From: Bacillota bacterium | GTDB lineage: Bacteria; Bacillota_I; Bacilli_A; RF39; UBA660 | Length of the DNA: 52,268 nt | Assembly (NCBI GenBank): GCA_015059155.1 | Contig: SVAX01000008.1 | Location: 1-52,268, forward strand | Direction: 5' to 3' | Part shown: in pieces, positions 1 to 11,184 of the stretch | Position numbering within the stretch: the stretch's first letter is position 1 | Layout of the letters: each line of letters opens with the position of its first letter | Program-made: the position numbers and the translations under genes | The notes under the pieces: generated by a model | What the model was told of the DNA's origin: nothing | Database searches by the model: none | Seen by the model: the letters and a program-made list of their open reading frames with translations, nothing else

Positions 1-3000
1 AGAAGAAGTTATGGAAAAACTAAAAACGCAATTGAATTAAACAATTTATTGGAAATTCAAAAAAAGTCATATGATTGGTTTATGACTGAAGGAATAAAAG
101 AGGTATTCGATGATATCTTTCCTGTTGAAAGCTTTACAGGAAATTTAACTTTAGAATTTGGAGAATATTCTTTTGAAGAGCCAAGATACTCAATTAAAGG
201 TTGCAAAGACAGATACGCAACTTATGCTGCACCTATAAAAGTGCAAGCAAGACTTTTTAACCAAGAAACCGGTGAAGTTAAAGAGCAAGAAATTTATTTA
301 GGTGATATGCCTATAATGACAGATAGTGGTACATTTATAATTAACGGAGCAGAACGTGTTATAGTATCACAATTAGTACGTTCACCAAGTGCTTATTATT
401 CTCGTGAAGTAGATAAGAAAAATGGTAAACATATTATTACTTCTCAAATAATTCCAACTCGTGGAACATGGCTAGAATATGAAACAGATGCAAGAGATGT
501 TATTTACTGTCGTATTGATAGAACAAGAAAAGTACCAGTAACTACATTATTACGTGCTTTAGGTTTATCTAGCGATGCTGATATAGTGGATTTATTTGGT
601 GAAGATGATTATATCTTAAGAACTATTGAAAAGGATGCTAATAAAAATACAGATGAATCTTTAATAGATATTCATTCTAAATTACGTCCAGGTGAACCAA
701 GTACTTTAGATAGTGCTAAAAACCAATTAATTACTAGATTCTTTGATGCATTTAGATATGATTTAGCTAAAGTAGGTCGTTATAAATTTAATAGAAAATT
801 AAATGTAATCGATAGACTTTATGACTGTGTACTTGCTGAAGATATTAAAGTTAAAGGCGAATTAAAATTTGAAAAAGGTACTTTAGTAACTAAAGAAGTA
901 TTAGAAGAATTAAAACCTATAATGGCTGATGGATATGGAGTTAAAGAAGTTTTAATTAATGAAGAATTAGATTCTTATAACAAAGTTCAAATAGTTAAAG
1001 TTTATTCTAAAAACAATCCAGAAAAGGTTGTTAAAATTATTGGTAATGACCAAAGTATTGAAGAAAAAAGACTTACTATTTCAGATGTTTATGCATCAGT
1101 ATCTTACTATTTAAATTTACATGAAGGTATAGGAGCTTATGATGAAATAGACCATCTATCAAATCGTCGTGTAAGACAAGTAGGAGAATTATTACAAAAT
1201 CAATTTAGAGTAGGTGTATCTCGTATTGAAAGAGTTATTCGTGATAGAATGAGTACTCAAGAAATAGATGAAGTAACACCTAAAACATTAATTAATATTA
1301 GACCATTAACTGCTGCTATTAAAGAGTTCTTTGGTTCAAGTCAATTATCTCAATTCATGGATCAAACAAACCCAGTTGCAGAGTTAGCTAATAAACGTCG
1401 TTTATCTTCTTTAGGGCCAGGAGGGCTTTCAAGAGATCGTGCTGGTATGGAAGTGCGTGACGTTAACCCATCTCACTATGGAAGACTTTGTCCAATTGAA
1501 TCTCCAGAAGGACCAAACATTGGACTTATCACATCACTAGCTAGTTATGCAAGAGTTAATGATTATGGATTTATAATGACTCCATATAGAAAAGTTGAAA
1601 ATGGACATTTAACAGATGAAATAAGATATATGACAGCTGATGAAGAATTAGATTATCATATTTCACAAGCAACTGTTAAATTAGATGAAAATGATAACTT
1701 TGTAGATAAAACTGTTCCAGTACGTTATCGTGGTGAAAATATCATGATTAAGAGTAAAGATGTTGATTATATCGACGTATCAAGTCAACAAGTTGTATCT
1801 ATAACAACTGCAGGAATTCCATTCCTTGAACACGATGATGGAAAACGTGCGTTGATGGGTGCAAACATGCAACGTCAAGCAATTCCATTATTACAAGCTG
1901 AAGCTCCTATAGTTGGTACTGGTATTGAAGCTATAAGTGCTAGAGATAGTGGTGCTGTTGTAATCGCAAAAGCAGATGGTGTTGTAGATTATGTAGATTC
2001 AAGAAAAATTTTAGTTAAAACTAAAGGTGGTATGGATACATATTACTTGAATGACTTTGAAAGAAGTAATGCAGGTACTTGTTATCATCAAAGACCAATT
2101 GTTAAAGTTAATGATAAAATAAAAAAAGGACAAGTTATTGGTGATGGACCTTCTACAGATATGGGAGAAATGGCTCTTGGTAGAAACGTAACTGTTGCAT
2201 TCATGAACTTTAATGGATATAACTATGAAGATGCCGTTATCTTAAATGAAAGATTAGTTAGAGATGATGTTTATACATCAATTCATATTCAAGATTATCA
2301 AATTGAATGTAGAGATACTAAACTAGGTCCAGAAGAATTTACAAGAGATATTCCAAATGTAAGTGAGGAAGCTCGTAAAAACTTAGATGAAAACGGATTA
2401 ATCCGTATTGGTACAGAAGTACATGATGATGATATCTTAGTTGGTAAAGTTACTCCAAAAGGAATGGCTGAATTAACTAGTGAAGAAAAATTACTACACG
2501 CAATCTTTGGTGAAAAGACTCGTGAAGTTAGAGATACATCATTACGCGTTCCACATGGTGGAGAAGGTATAGTACACGACATCAAAATCTTTACTAAAGA
2601 AGATACTGATGAACTTCCAGCTGGAGTTTCTAAAATAATTCGTGTTTATATCGCTCAAAAACGTAAAATAACTGTTGGAGATAAAATGGCTGGGCGTCAT
2701 GGTAACAAAGGTGTTATTTCACTTGTATTACCTAGTGAAGATATGCCATATTTAGCAGACGGTACTCCAGTTGACATATTATTAAACCCTTTAGGAGTTC
2801 CAAGCCGTATGAATATTGGACAAATTCTTGAAATGCATTTAGGTATTGCTGCTCAAAAATTAGGCATTCATGTTGCAACTCCAGTATTTAGTGGAGCTGA
2901 AAGATCAGAAATTATTGATGCTTTAAAAGAAGCAGGAATAGATGAAGATGGTAAGACAGTACTATATGATGGACGTACTGGAGAACCATTTGATAATCGT

Positions 3001-3609
3001 ATAAGTGTTGGTGTTATGTATATGATTAAACTACACCACATGGTTGACGATAAATTACATGCTCGTTCAACTGGACCATACAGTATGGTTACACAACAAC
3101 CATTAGGTGGTAAAGCTCAATTTGGTGGTCAAAGATTCGGAGAAATGGAAGTTTGGGCATTATATGCATATGGTGCTGCTCATGTTCTTCAAGAAATGAT
3201 GACAATTAAATCAGATGACGTTGTTGGACGTGTTAAAGTTTATGAGTCTTTAGTTAAAGGAACACCAATTCCAAAATCTGGTGTGCCAGAAAGTTTTAGA
3301 GTATTGATTAAAGAGTTCCAAGCACTTGGACTTGATATAACTGTACTTAATGATAAAGGAAACTTTGTTGAACTTAAGGAATTAGAAGAAGCAGATAAAG
3401 ATGATAATTTAATTGATCCAAAAGAAACAAAAGTAGAATCTAATTTAATAAATGAAGATTCTGAAGAAGTGTTTGAAGATTATGAGGATGCTTTAGACGA
3501 TGAAGAATATAATGATGAATTAGATGAAACTTATGAAGATTCTTTGGAAGATGAGTTTGAAGAAGAAGATTTAGACGATATAGAAGATATTGAGGAGGTT
3601 GAGGAATAA
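1..3609 (+). CDS. rpoB: RNA polymerase beta subunit RpoB (5' end cut by window)
   Basis: The frame is open from base 1 ([13 protein letters not shown]...) and matches RpoB from near residue 10-15 onward, so only the first few codons lie outside the window. The TTG at 49 is not the real start. RpoB forms the catalytic core with RpoC. The rifampicin cluster is clear around 1339-1420 ([22 protein letters not shown]), followed by the conserved [10 protein letters not shown] block and, near the C terminus, [19 protein letters not shown]. The last 75 or so residues form a strongly acidic tail (many E/D), as is common in Firmicutes. The residue aligned with E. coli His526 is Asn (1390-1392). The stop codon overlaps the rpoC start (TAATG), so the pair is translationally coupled. 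Confidence 0.98.
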   Translation, partial: RRSYGKTKNAIELNNLLEIQKKSYDWFMTEGIKEVFDDIFPVESFTGNLTLEFGEYSFEEPRYSIKGCKDRYATYAAPIKVQARLFNQETGEVKEQEIYLGDMPIMTDSGTFIINGAERVIVSQLVRSPSAYYSREVDKKNGKHIITSQIIPTRGTWLEYETDARDVIYCRIDRTRKVPVTTLLRALGLSSDADIVDLFGEDDYILRTIEKDANKNTDESLIDIHSKLRPGEPSTLDSAKNQLITRFFDAFRYDLAKVGRYKFNRKLNVIDRLYDCVLAEDIKVKGELKFEKGTLVTKEVLEELKPIMADGYGVKEVLINEELDSYNKVQIVKVYSKNNPEKVVKIIGNDQSIEEKRLTISDVYASVSYYLNLHEGIGAYDEIDHLSNRRVRQVGELLQNQFRVGVSRIERVIRDRMSTQEIDEVTPKTLINIRPLTAAIKEFFGSSQLSQFMDQTNPVAELANKRRLSSLGPGGLSRDRAGMEVRDVNPSHYGRLCPIESPEGPNIGLITSLASYARVNDYGFIMTPYRKVENGHLTDEIRYMTADEELDYHISQATVKLDENDNFVDKTVPVRYRGENIMIKSKDVDYIDVSSQQVVSITTAGIPFLEHDDGKRALMGANMQRQAIPLLQAEAPIVGTGIEAISARDSGAVVIAKADGVVDYVDSRKILVKTKGGMDTYYLNDFERSNAGTCYHQRPIVKVNDKIKKGQVIGDGPSTDMGEMALGRNVTVAFMNFNGYNYEDAVILNERLVRDDVYTSIHIQDYQIECRDTKLGPEEFTRDIPNVSEEARKNLDENGLIRIGTEVHDDDILVGKVTPKGMAELTSEEKLLHAIFGEKTREVRDTSLRVPHGGEGIVHDIKIFTKEDTDELPAGVSKIIRVYIAQKRKITVGDKMAGRHGNKGVISLVLPSEDMPYLADGTPVDILLNPLGVPSRMNIGQILEMHLGIAAQKLGIHVATPVFSGAERSEIIDALKEAGIDEDGKTVLYDGRTGEPFDNRISVGVMYMIKLHHMVDDKLHARSTGPYSMVTQQPLGGKAQFGGQRFGEMEVWALYAYGAAHVLQEMMTIKSDDVVGRVKVYESLVKGTPIPKSGVPESFRVLIKEFQALGLDITVLNDKGNFVELKELEEADKDDNLIDPKETKVESNLINEDSEEVFEDYEDALDDEEYNDELDETYEDSLEDEFEEEDLDDIEDIEEVEE

Positions 3610-6600
3610 TGGATGTTAATAATTTTGAAGGATTAAAAATAAGTATTGCCTCACCTGAAAAAATTCGTTCTTGGTCATATGGTGAAGTAAAAAAAGCAGA
3701 AACTATAAACTATCGTACTTTAAAACCTGAAAGAGATGGTTTATTCTGTGAAAAAATATTTGGACCTACTAAAGATTTTGAATGTTCTTGTGGAAAATAC
3801 AAGAGATTAAGATATAAAAACATTGTATGTGATAGATGTGGAGTTGAAGTAACTCGTGCTAAAGTTCGTCGTGAACGTATGGGACATATTGAGTTAGCAA
3901 CTCCAGTATCTCACATCTGGTTCTTTAAAGGTGTACCATCAAGAATGGGTCTTGTTCTTGATATGAGCCCAAGAGATTTAGAAGAAGTCTTATATTTCGT
4001 AAGTTACGTAGTACTTGATCCAGGAGCTGCTCCTTTAGAGAAAAAACAAACAATAAGCGATAAAGAATACCGTGCTTACTATGAAAAATACGGAAGTAGT
4101 TTTAGAGTAGGTATGGGTGCTGAAGCTATTAAAGAATTACTTGAACAAGTAGATCTTGATAAAGAAGTAGCTGATTTAAAGGCAGAAATAGAAGAAATAA
4201 AAGATTCACAAAGTCAAAAAAGAATTCGTTTAATTAAACGTTTGGATGTATTAAATGCATTCTTAGAATCAGGAAACCGTCCTGAGTGGATGATTTTAAC
4301 TGCTTTACCAGTTATCCCACCTGAACTTAGACCAATGATTCAACTTGATGGTGGTAGATTTGCTACATCAGATTTAAATGACTTATATAGACGTGTTATT
4401 AACCGTAATAATCGTTTAAAGAAATTAATGGAATTAGGTGCTCCATCAATAATTATTCAAAACGAAAAACGTATGCTTCAAGAAGCAGTAGATGCTTTAT
4501 TTGATAATGGTAGACGTGGACGTAATATTACAGGAGCAGGAAATAGACCACTTAAATCTTTAGCTAGTATGTTAAAAGGTAAACAAGGTCGTTTCCGTCA
4601 AAACTTACTTGGTAAACGTGTTGACTATTCTGGTCGTTCAGTTATCGTAGTTGGACCTAGTTTAAAAATGTATGAATGTGGTATTCCAAAAGAAATGGCT
4701 TTAGAGTTATTTAAACCACATGTAATTAATGGATTAGTTCAAAAAGAAATCGCTAGTAATATTAAAGTTGCTAAGAGAATGATCGATAATCAAGATCCTA
4801 AAGTATGGGATATTGTAGAAGAAAAAATTAAAGAACACCCAGTAATGCTTAACCGTGCGCCAACTCTTCACAGACTTGGTATACAAGCATTCGAACCAAA
4901 ATTAATTGAAGGTCGTTCTATTCGTCTACATCCACTTGTTTGTGCAGCATTCAACGCAGACTTCGATGGAGACCAAATGGCTGTTCACGTACCAATAACT
5001 GAAGAAGCTCAAGCAGAAGCTAGAGTTCTTATGTTAGGTGCTAATAACATCCTTAAACCTTCTGATGGTAAACCAATCGTTACTCCAGGACAAGATATGG
5101 TTCTTGGTAACTTCTATATAACTATAGAAAAAGCAGGACTTCCAGGAGAAGGTAGAATTTATAAAGATCAAAATGAGGTATTGATGAGTTATGAAAGAAG
5201 AGAAATTACTCTTCATACAAGAATAGCTCTTCCAGTAAATTCTTTTAGACGTAAAGTATTCCCAGATAAATATATGGATAAATATTTAGTAACTACTCCA
5301 GGTAAAATTTTATTCAATGAAATATTCCCTGATACTTTCCAATATATTGCAGAAGGATCAGCAGAAAACATTGAAAAAGTAACTCCTAAAAAATTCTTTA
5401 TTGATAGAGGAGAGAATATTCCTGAAAAAATTAAAGAAATGCCTATAACAGATGCATTTAATAAAGGAGTATTGTCTAAGTTAATTGCTCAAATCTATAA
5501 ACGTTATCAAACAACTGAAACTTCAGTAATGCTTGATAAATTAAAAGATTTAGGATTTAAATATTCTACATTATCAGGAATAAGTATTGCTATTAGTGAT
5601 ATTAAAGAATCTCAAAAGAAACCTGAAATAATTGCTAATAGTCAATCGATGGTAGATCAAGTTAATAAACAATTTAAACGTGGTTTAATAACAGATGAAG
5701 AAAGATATCAAAAAGTTGTTTCTATTTGGACAGATACCAAAAAACAAATTACATCTGAGTTAGAGACAATGGTTAAAAATGATCCAGATAATCCAATCTG
5801 TATAATGATGACTTCAAAAGCACGTGGTGATATGGGATCATATACACAATTAGTTGGTATGAGAGGATTGTTCTCTAAACCAAATGGACAATCTGAAGAA
5901 ATCCCAGTTATTTCATCATTTAGTGAAGGTATTACAGTGTCTGAATTCTTCTTATCTACACATGGTACTCGTAAGGGTGCGGTAGATACAGCCTTAAAGA
6001 CTGCCGATGCTGGATATTTAACACGTCGTTTAGTTGACGTATCTCAAGATATAATCGTAAGAGAAGAAGATTGTGGTACTGAAGCAGGAACACTTGTTGA
6101 AGCATTTATAAATGATGCAGATGGAACTGTGATTGAATCATTATATGATCGTATTTTAGGAAGATTTACAAATAAAAAGATTTTACACCCAGAAACTAAA
6201 GAAGTTATTTGTGAAAAAGATACTTATATAAATGAAGTTCTTGCAGATAAAATTATAGCTGCAGGAATTACAAAAGTACCAATTAGAACAGTACTTACTT
6301 GTAGAACAGAACACGGTGTTTGTCAAAAATGTTATGGACGTAACCTAGCTACTGGACAAATCGTTGAAGAAGGAGAAGCTGTAGGTATAATGGCTGCTCA
6401 ATCTATCGGAGAGCCAGGTACTCAGTTAACCATGAGAACTTTCAACACAGGTGGAGTTGCTGGAGACGATATCACTCAAGGTTTACCTCGTGTTCAAGAA
6501 TTATTCGAAGCTCGTAATCCGAAAGGAAAAGCTTCAATAGCTGAAATCAATGGTGTAATAACTAAGATAGAAGAAGAAAATGGTAAGTATATAATTTATA

Positions 6601-7244
6601 TTAAAAATGATGTTGAAACTCGTAAGCATTCAACAAACTATAGCGTAAAACTTGCAGTTGTTGAAGGACAAGAAGTAACAGCTGGACAAAGATTAACTTA
6701 TGGTGCAATTAGTCCAAAAGAGTTATTAGTTGTAACAGATCCAATTTCAACTCAACAATATATCTTATCAGAAACTCAAAAAGTTTATCGTTCTCAAGGT
6801 GTTGATATTTCAGATAAACACGTTGAAATTATTGCTAAACGTATGATTTCTAAGATTAAAATTATTAATTCTGGTGATTCTTATTTCTTACCAGGAACTA
6901 TGGTTAATATAAATAAATTTACTGATATAAATAAAGGATTAATTCTTGAAGGTAAGAGACCTGCTACAGGTAGACCAGTATTACTTGGTATTACTAAAGC
7001 ATCTCTTGAAACAGATTCATTCTTATCGGCAGCTTCATTCCAAGAAACAACTCGTATCTTAACAGATGCAGCTATTCATGGAAAAGTTGATAAACTAGAA
7101 GGATTAAAAGAAAACGTTATCCTAGGTAAATTAATACCAGCGGGAACAGGAGCTAAGAGATATAGAAAAGCAACATATGAACTAGAACTTGAATCTCTAG
7201 AAGAGGAACCTTTAGAAGCGTTAGAACAAGAATTATTAGATTAA
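3609..7244 (+). CDS. rpoC: RNA polymerase beta' subunit RpoC
   Basis: RpoC carries the catalytic magnesium site of RNA polymerase. The protein has 1211 residues, near the usual Firmicute length of about 1200. Residues 59-77 give the N-terminal zinc site (Cys59, Cys61, Cys74, Cys77). NADFDGD at 449-455 is the invariant catalytic loop. A second zinc site is formed by the Cys in EEDCGTEAG and the [11 protein letters not shown] segment. The bridge-helix/trigger-loop region reads [20 protein letters not shown]. The ATG overlaps the rpoB stop by one base and follows a GAGGAGG-like ribosome site inside the rpoB tail. A strong terminator follows directly, so the operon ends here. Confidence 0.98.
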   Translation: MDVNNFEGLKISIASPEKIRSWSYGEVKKAETINYRTLKPERDGLFCEKIFGPTKDFECSCGKYKRLRYKNIVCDRCGVEVTRAKVRRERMGHIELATPVSHIWFFKGVPSRMGLVLDMSPRDLEEVLYFVSYVVLDPGAAPLEKKQTISDKEYRAYYEKYGSSFRVGMGAEAIKELLEQVDLDKEVADLKAEIEEIKDSQSQKRIRLIKRLDVLNAFLESGNRPEWMILTALPVIPPELRPMIQLDGGRFATSDLNDLYRRVINRNNRLKKLMELGAPSIIIQNEKRMLQEAVDALFDNGRRGRNITGAGNRPLKSLASMLKGKQGRFRQNLLGKRVDYSGRSVIVVGPSLKMYECGIPKEMALELFKPHVINGLVQKEIASNIKVAKRMIDNQDPKVWDIVEEKIKEHPVMLNRAPTLHRLGIQAFEPKLIEGRSIRLHPLVCAAFNADFDGDQMAVHVPITEEAQAEARVLMLGANNILKPSDGKPIVTPGQDMVLGNFYITIEKAGLPGEGRIYKDQNEVLMSYERREITLHTRIALPVNSFRRKVFPDKYMDKYLVTTPGKILFNEIFPDTFQYIAEGSAENIEKVTPKKFFIDRGENIPEKIKEMPITDAFNKGVLSKLIAQIYKRYQTTETSVMLDKLKDLGFKYSTLSGISIAISDIKESQKKPEIIANSQSMVDQVNKQFKRGLITDEERYQKVVSIWTDTKKQITSELETMVKNDPDNPICIMMTSKARGDMGSYTQLVGMRGLFSKPNGQSEEIPVISSFSEGITVSEFFLSTHGTRKGAVDTALKTADAGYLTRRLVDVSQDIIVREEDCGTEAGTLVEAFINDADGTVIESLYDRILGRFTNKKILHPETKEVICEKDTYINEVLADKIIAAGITKVPIRTVLTCRTEHGVCQKCYGRNLATGQIVEEGEAVGIMAAQSIGEPGTQLTMRTFNTGGVAGDDITQGLPRVQELFEARNPKGKASIAEINGVITKIEEENGKYIIYIKNDVETRKHSTNYSVKLAVVEGQEVTAGQRLTYGAISPKELLVVTDPISTQQYILSETQKVYRSQGVDISDKHVEIIAKRMISKIKIINSGDSYFLPGTMVNINKFTDINKGLILEGKRPATGRPVLLGITKASLETDSFLSAASFQETTRILTDAAIHGKVDKLEGLKENVILGKLIPAGTGAKRYRKATYELELESLEEEPLEALEQELLD

Positions 7245-7246
7245 CA

Positions 7247-7284
7247 TAAAAGTGTAAACATTAATTTGTTTGCACTTTTTTTTA
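7247..7284 (+). terminator. Intrinsic terminator after rpoC
   Basis: AAAGTGTAAAC pairs with GTTTGCACTTT across a short AT loop (one G-T pair), followed by a run of T. It ends the rpoBC transcript. Confidence 0.85.
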
Positions 7285-7298
7285 TAATTTTTTTACTA

Positions 7299-7441
7299 TT
7301 TATGATAGAATTATAATAGGTGGTAGAATGAAAAAGAGTGTTTGGATAATAGTTATATGTCTTTTGCTTGTAGGTGTATTTGCAACTACATATAATATTA
7401 GTTTAGTAGGTGCGGATAGCGGATTTGATTCCAGTTATGAT
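7299..7441 (+). repeat. 143-nt promoter and signal-peptide cassette, copy A of a direct repeat
   Basis: This stretch, from the -10 region through the signal peptide into the Ser/Gly linker, matches 8313-8455 without gaps and with only five mismatches by my count, while the rest of the two genes is much more diverged. Confidence 0.85.
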
Positions 7442-8287
7442 GGAGGATCTAGTTTTGGTGGAAGTTCCAGTAGTGATTCAAGTGGTTATAGTTCTGGAGG
7501 AGGAGTAAGTCCTGTGTTCGCTTATATATTGTTATATATATTGGGTGGAATAATTGGTATAATGAATATAGGACGTTTAGAAAGTAAAAGTGAATTTAAT
7601 TTAAAGAGAACCTTAAATTTACTATTATATATTATGCATATTTTAATAATTACCTGTTTAGAATGGATTTTCTTAGAAAATAAAATTTTAATTATTTTCG
7701 CATATATAATACAAAATTTAATTTTAATTTGTTTTATTTTTAAATTTAGATCTCAGAGAAAAAGACACATAGAAAACAATACAGAACAAAGCGTAAAAAA
7801 TAATGAACTAGTTAAGGAAGCATTCGATATATATGCAGAATTACAAATAGCATGGATGAATTTTGATTATAAGAAAATAAAAGAACTGGTCAGTGATGAA
7901 ATGTATAATATGTATATTAATCAATTAGAGACACTAAAAATTAAGAGCCAACAAAATATAATGAGTGAGATAGAATTTGTAGAAGGTAGTATAACAGAAT
8001 GTAAAAAAGTCAATAATAAAGAAATTTTTAAAATTTATATGAGTGTACGTTGCTTTGACCATGTAATAAATACTGAAACACAAGAAGTGGTAAGAGGAGA
8101 TAAAAATAAAAAATTAACTTTAAACTATTTATTAACTTTTGAAAGAAATATACAAGTTATAGAAAATTGTCCTCAATGTGGTTCTGATGTTAAAAATTTA
8201 ACAGAGTGCTTTTATTGTAAATCTAAAATAGTAAATAATACCTCTAAATTAAAAATGACAAAAAAACAAATAATGAGCCAAAAATAG
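7328..8287 (+). CDS. Tim44-like domain membrane protein with C-terminal zinc ribbon (copy A)
   Basis: The order of parts is: a cleavable signal peptide (MKKSVWIIVICLLLVGVFA), a Gly/Ser/Asp-rich linker (about 30-60), two to three membrane segments (about 63-140), a Tim44-like domain (about 165-265, containing AELQIAWMNFDYKKI and QLETLKIKSQQNIM), and a four-cysteine zinc ribbon (CPQC...CFYC) near the end. Tim44-like domains in bacteria are thought to bind membranes or proteins; the function of this class is unknown. It is followed by a paralogue with the same promoter and signal peptide. The ATG has a GGTGG ribosome site 5-9 nt upstream. The family call is fairly secure; the role is not known. 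Confidence 0.8.
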   Translation: MKKSVWIIVICLLLVGVFATTYNISLVGADSGFDSSYDGGSSFGGSSSSDSSGYSSGGGVSPVFAYILLYILGGIIGIMNIGRLESKSEFNLKRTLNLLLYIMHILIITCLEWIFLENKILIIFAYIIQNLILICFIFKFRSQRKRHIENNTEQSVKNNELVKEAFDIYAELQIAWMNFDYKKIKELVSDEMYNMYINQLETLKIKSQQNIMSEIEFVEGSITECKKVNNKEIFKIYMSVRCFDHVINTETQEVVRGDKNKKLTLNYLLTFERNIQVIENCPQCGSDVKNLTECFYCKSKIVNNTSKLKMTKKQIMSQK

Positions 8288-8311
8288 TTCTAAAGTCTTG
8301 AACTATTTTTC
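8281..8311 (+). terminator. Intrinsic terminator overlapping the stop of Tim44-like copy A
   Basis: AAATAGTTC pairs with GAACTATTT, then T-rich sequence. The TAG stop (8285-8287) lies inside the left arm. Confidence 0.75.
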
Positions 8312-8312
8312 C

Positions 8313-8455
8313 TTTATGATAGAATTATAATAGGTGGTAGAATGAAAAAGAGTGTTTGGATAATAGTTGTATGTCTTTTCCTTGTAGGTGTATTTGCAAC
8401 TACATATAATATTAGTTTAGTAGGTGCGGACAGTGGATTTGATTCAAGTTATGAT
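8313..8455 (+). repeat. 143-nt promoter and signal-peptide cassette, copy B of a direct repeat
   Basis: Near-identical to 7299-7441. It carries TATAAT (8326-8331), a GGTGG ribosome site and the signal-peptide codons of the second Tim44-like gene. Confidence 0.85.
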
Positions 8456-9163
8456 AGTGGTAGTAGTGATTCAGGCGATGGTGGAGGTTTATTTTATTTA
8501 ATATATTTATGTTTTGAATATCCTCCACTTGGAATAGCTGTTGTAACTGTATTAGTGATTATTTATTTTAGTAATAAGAAAAAAGGAAAAGAAATAATTC
8601 AAAAGGCATTAAATAACAAGCTAGAATTACTTGATGTAAATATATTCCCAGAAGAAAAGAAAATTGAAATAGAAGCATTTAATTTATATAAACAAATACA
8701 ATATGCGTGGATGAATTTTGATGAAGAAATGATAAGAAAATGTACAACAGATGAAATGTATAATATGTATTTGATGCAGTTAGATACATTGAAAGTAAAA
8801 AATCAAAAAAACATTATGTATGATATTAAATATCTTGGTAGTAGTATAAAAGAAAGATATGAAGAAAATGGACAAGAAACAATAGTTATGAATATGAAAG
8901 TTAGTTGTTTTGATTTTATAATTGATACTAAAACTAATAATGTTGTAAGAGGTAATGCATCAAAATTAAATATCTATAACTATGAGTTAACATTTGTAAG
9001 AACAAAAGAAAATAAAAATGTGGATATTTGTCCTAGATGCGGTGCTCCAGTAGAGGCAAATAATAGCGGGGTATGTGAGTATTGTAAATCTACATTAATA
9101 AGTAATAATTATACTCTTGTTATGAGTAAGAAAAAAATGATATCACAAGATAAAATGATATAA
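8342..9163 (+). CDS. Tim44-like domain membrane protein with C-terminal zinc ribbon (copy B)
   Basis: Paralogue of the preceding gene, 273 residues. The signal peptide and start of the linker are almost identical to copy A. It then differs in having a single membrane segment (about 52-77) instead of two or three. The Tim44-like domain (about 100-215; KQIQYAWMNFDEEMI, QLDTLKVKNQKNIM) and the zinc ribbon (CPRCGAPVEAN...CEYC) are retained. The two genes are separated by a terminator, and each has its own promoter, so they are transcribed separately. The role is unknown; the pattern suggests tandem duplication with later sequence exchange at the 5' end. Confidence 0.8.
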   Translation: MKKSVWIIVVCLFLVGVFATTYNISLVGADSGFDSSYDSGSSDSGDGGGLFYLIYLCFEYPPLGIAVVTVLVIIYFSNKKKGKEIIQKALNNKLELLDVNIFPEEKKIEIEAFNLYKQIQYAWMNFDEEMIRKCTTDEMYNMYLMQLDTLKVKNQKNIMYDIKYLGSSIKERYEENGQETIVMNMKVSCFDFIIDTKTNNVVRGNASKLNIYNYELTFVRTKENKNVDICPRCGAPVEANNSGVCEYCKSTLISNNYTLVMSKKKMISQDKMI

Positions 9164-9182
9164 TTGATTATCATTTTTTTTG
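9152..9182 (+). terminator. Intrinsic terminator after Tim44-like copy B
   Basis: AAAATGATA (9152-9160) pairs with TATCATTTT (9169-9177) around an 8-nt loop, followed by T residues. Confidence 0.8.
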
Positions 9183-9247
9183 TTGTTTTTTTGTTATATT
9201 TATGTTATTATTTATTTGTATAGGTTATATAATTAATGGAGAGAGTT

Positions 9248-11152
9248 ATGAAGAAGGTTTATTTATTTATATTTAATTTTTGTATGTTAATTTGGTTAGA
9301 ATCATTATATGGTTTAGTAGTATTTGATACTTATTTTAGAAATACTATAATTTTTGTATTTTTATTTTTAATACCTATTGCTTTATTAAACACTATTATA
9401 TTAAGTTTATTTAATAAAAAAATAAATTTTGTATTAGGTTGTATTATATATAGTATTTTAGGATTATACTTTGGTTTGCAATTAGTATTCAAACAAGTTT
9501 TTAATACTCATTTTCAGGTTGCTTTGTTTTCGTTAGGAGATCAATTAACTTCGTTTGGAAAAGAAACAATAATGGCAATTTTGTCAAATATACATTATAT
9601 TATATTGGTATTTCTTCCTTTGATAATTTTTATATTATTTAGAAAGAAAATAGATTTAAATAAATTCAAATTAAAGAATGGTATATTATTTTCGAGTGTT
9701 TGTATAGTTTTATTTGCTTCCTTATTTGGATATACTAAAATTTTAAATAAAAATAATACAATATATAAAGTAATATATAAATTAAATGATAATTCACAAA
9801 GTATTCAAAATGTAGGTGTGTTACAATCTGCTATATTAGATATTGGAAAAACTATTACTGGGTTTGAAGAAGAAATTGTAATTAATGAAGAAATATTAGA
9901 AATTCAAGAAAGTGATAATGAAATTTTTGAATATGAATATAACAATTTAGATATTGATTTTTCTAAAGGTAATAATTCAATAATAAATAATTATATGATA
10001 AATGATAGTGGTACTAAAAAAAATAAATATACGGGGATATTTGAAGGTAAAAATTTAATATACATAGTTGCAGAAAGTTTTCACACAATAGGTGTTAGTG
10101 AAGAATTAACTCCTACGTTGTATAAACTCATTAATAGTGGATTTAAATTTGAAAATTTTTATGTACCAAATAATCTTAGTACTATTGGTGGTGAATTTCA
10201 AGCTATAACAGGTTTATATCCAGAAAATACTATTTTAAGTACCTGGAGAAACGGTAAAAATTATTTTCCTTACGGTTTAGGTAATAAATTTAAAGAGTAT
10301 GGATATGATACATATGCATATCATGATAATAGTTATACATTCCAAGATAGATATAAATATTTAAAATCTCAAGGTCTTGATAATTTTAAAGCTTGTAGAA
10401 ATGGTATGGAAAAATTAATAAATTGTGATGCTTGGCCACAAAGCGATTTAGAAATGATTGATAAAACTACAAGCGATTATATAAACAATGAAAATCCCTT
10501 TTTAGTATATTATATGACTGTGTCTGGACATTTTGGATATACAAAGGGAGGAAATTCGATAGTTCGTAAAAATTATGAATTAGTGAAAGATTTAAATTAT
10601 AGTGAAAAAGTAAAAGGGTATATTGCTACTCAAATTGAATTGGATAAAGCATTAGAATTATTAATAAATAGATTAGAAGAAAAAGATATTTTAGATGATA
10701 CTGTAATAGTTCTTTTGGCAGATCACTATCCTTATGATTTAAGTATAAGTGAAGTAAATGAAGCTTCTACATATAAAAGAGATGATATAGTAGAAGTAAA
10801 TCATAATAATTTAATAATTTGGAACAATAAATTAAAATCTGAAAAAGTAAATAAAGTTAGTATGTCTATTGACGTACTTCCAACAGTATATAATTTATTT
10901 GGTATTGAATACGATTCAAGATTGTTAATAGGGAAGGATATATTTAGTAATACTGAGGGTATAGCTATTATGAAAAATCGTTCTTGGGTAACAAGTAAAG
11001 GAACTTATTATTCTTCGAATAATACCTTTCTTCCATCAGGGGAAGATGTAGGAGATAATTATGTTGAAGTTATTAATCAAATTGTAAATAACAGATTAAA
11101 TATAAGTAAGATGATAGTATCAAATAATTATTATAACTCTTTATTTAAATAA
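9248..11152 (+). CDS. LTA-synthase-family sulfatase-fold membrane enzyme
   Basis: It resembles LtaS-type enzymes, which polymerise glycerol phosphate from phosphatidylglycerol outside the membrane. About five N-terminal membrane segments (residues 1-165) precede an extracellular sulfatase-fold domain starting near residue 265. Metal/active-site features are the Glu in LIYIVAES, Thr312 in LSTIGGEFQ (the position of the catalytic Thr of LtaS), the SGHFGY segment and LLADHYPYD. I chose the ATG at 9248 because it has a GGAGAG ribosome site. An in-frame ATG at 9236 lies only 2 nt after the -10 box TATAAT (9228-9233), upstream of any likely transcription start. Exact substrate is unproven; phosphoglycerol transferases of other glycopolymers are alternatives. 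Confidence 0.85.
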   Translation: MKKVYLFIFNFCMLIWLESLYGLVVFDTYFRNTIIFVFLFLIPIALLNTIILSLFNKKINFVLGCIIYSILGLYFGLQLVFKQVFNTHFQVALFSLGDQLTSFGKETIMAILSNIHYIILVFLPLIIFILFRKKIDLNKFKLKNGILFSSVCIVLFASLFGYTKILNKNNTIYKVIYKLNDNSQSIQNVGVLQSAILDIGKTITGFEEEIVINEEILEIQESDNEIFEYEYNNLDIDFSKGNNSIINNYMINDSGTKKNKYTGIFEGKNLIYIVAESFHTIGVSEELTPTLYKLINSGFKFENFYVPNNLSTIGGEFQAITGLYPENTILSTWRNGKNYFPYGLGNKFKEYGYDTYAYHDNSYTFQDRYKYLKSQGLDNFKACRNGMEKLINCDAWPQSDLEMIDKTTSDYINNENPFLVYYMTVSGHFGYTKGGNSIVRKNYELVKDLNYSEKVKGYIATQIELDKALELLINRLEEKDILDDTVIVLLADHYPYDLSISEVNEASTYKRDDIVEVNHNNLIIWNNKLKSEKVNKVSMSIDVLPTVYNLFGIEYDSRLLIGKDIFSNTEGIAIMKNRSWVTSKGTYYSSNNTFLPSGEDVGDNYVEVINQIVNNRLNISKMIVSNNYYNSLFK

Positions 11153-11184
11153 AATAACACTTAAACTTTAAGTGTTATTTTTTT
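11152..11184. terminator. Bidirectional terminator between convergent genes
   Basis: AATAACACTT (11153-11162) pairs with AAGTGTTATT (11170-11179), with A-rich and T-rich flanks. It serves both the LtaS-like gene and the convergent radical SAM gene. Confidence 0.85.

Noticed and set aside
2298-2585. Long minus-strand frame inside rpoB (and similar ones inside rpoC, lexA, ftsX, mraZ and the hybrid kinase)
   Set aside because: They lie opposite strongly conserved genes, lack ribosome sites and have no recognisable family; they are by-products of AT-rich codon usage.
3385-3606. Acidic C-terminal tail of RpoB as a novel domain
   Set aside because: Acidic RpoB tails are common in Firmicutes; length here is on the long side but not clearly new.
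9236-9247. Upstream ATG as the start of the LtaS-like gene
   Set aside because: It lies 2 nt after the -10 box, before any likely transcription start, and lacks a ribosome site; 9248 is better.
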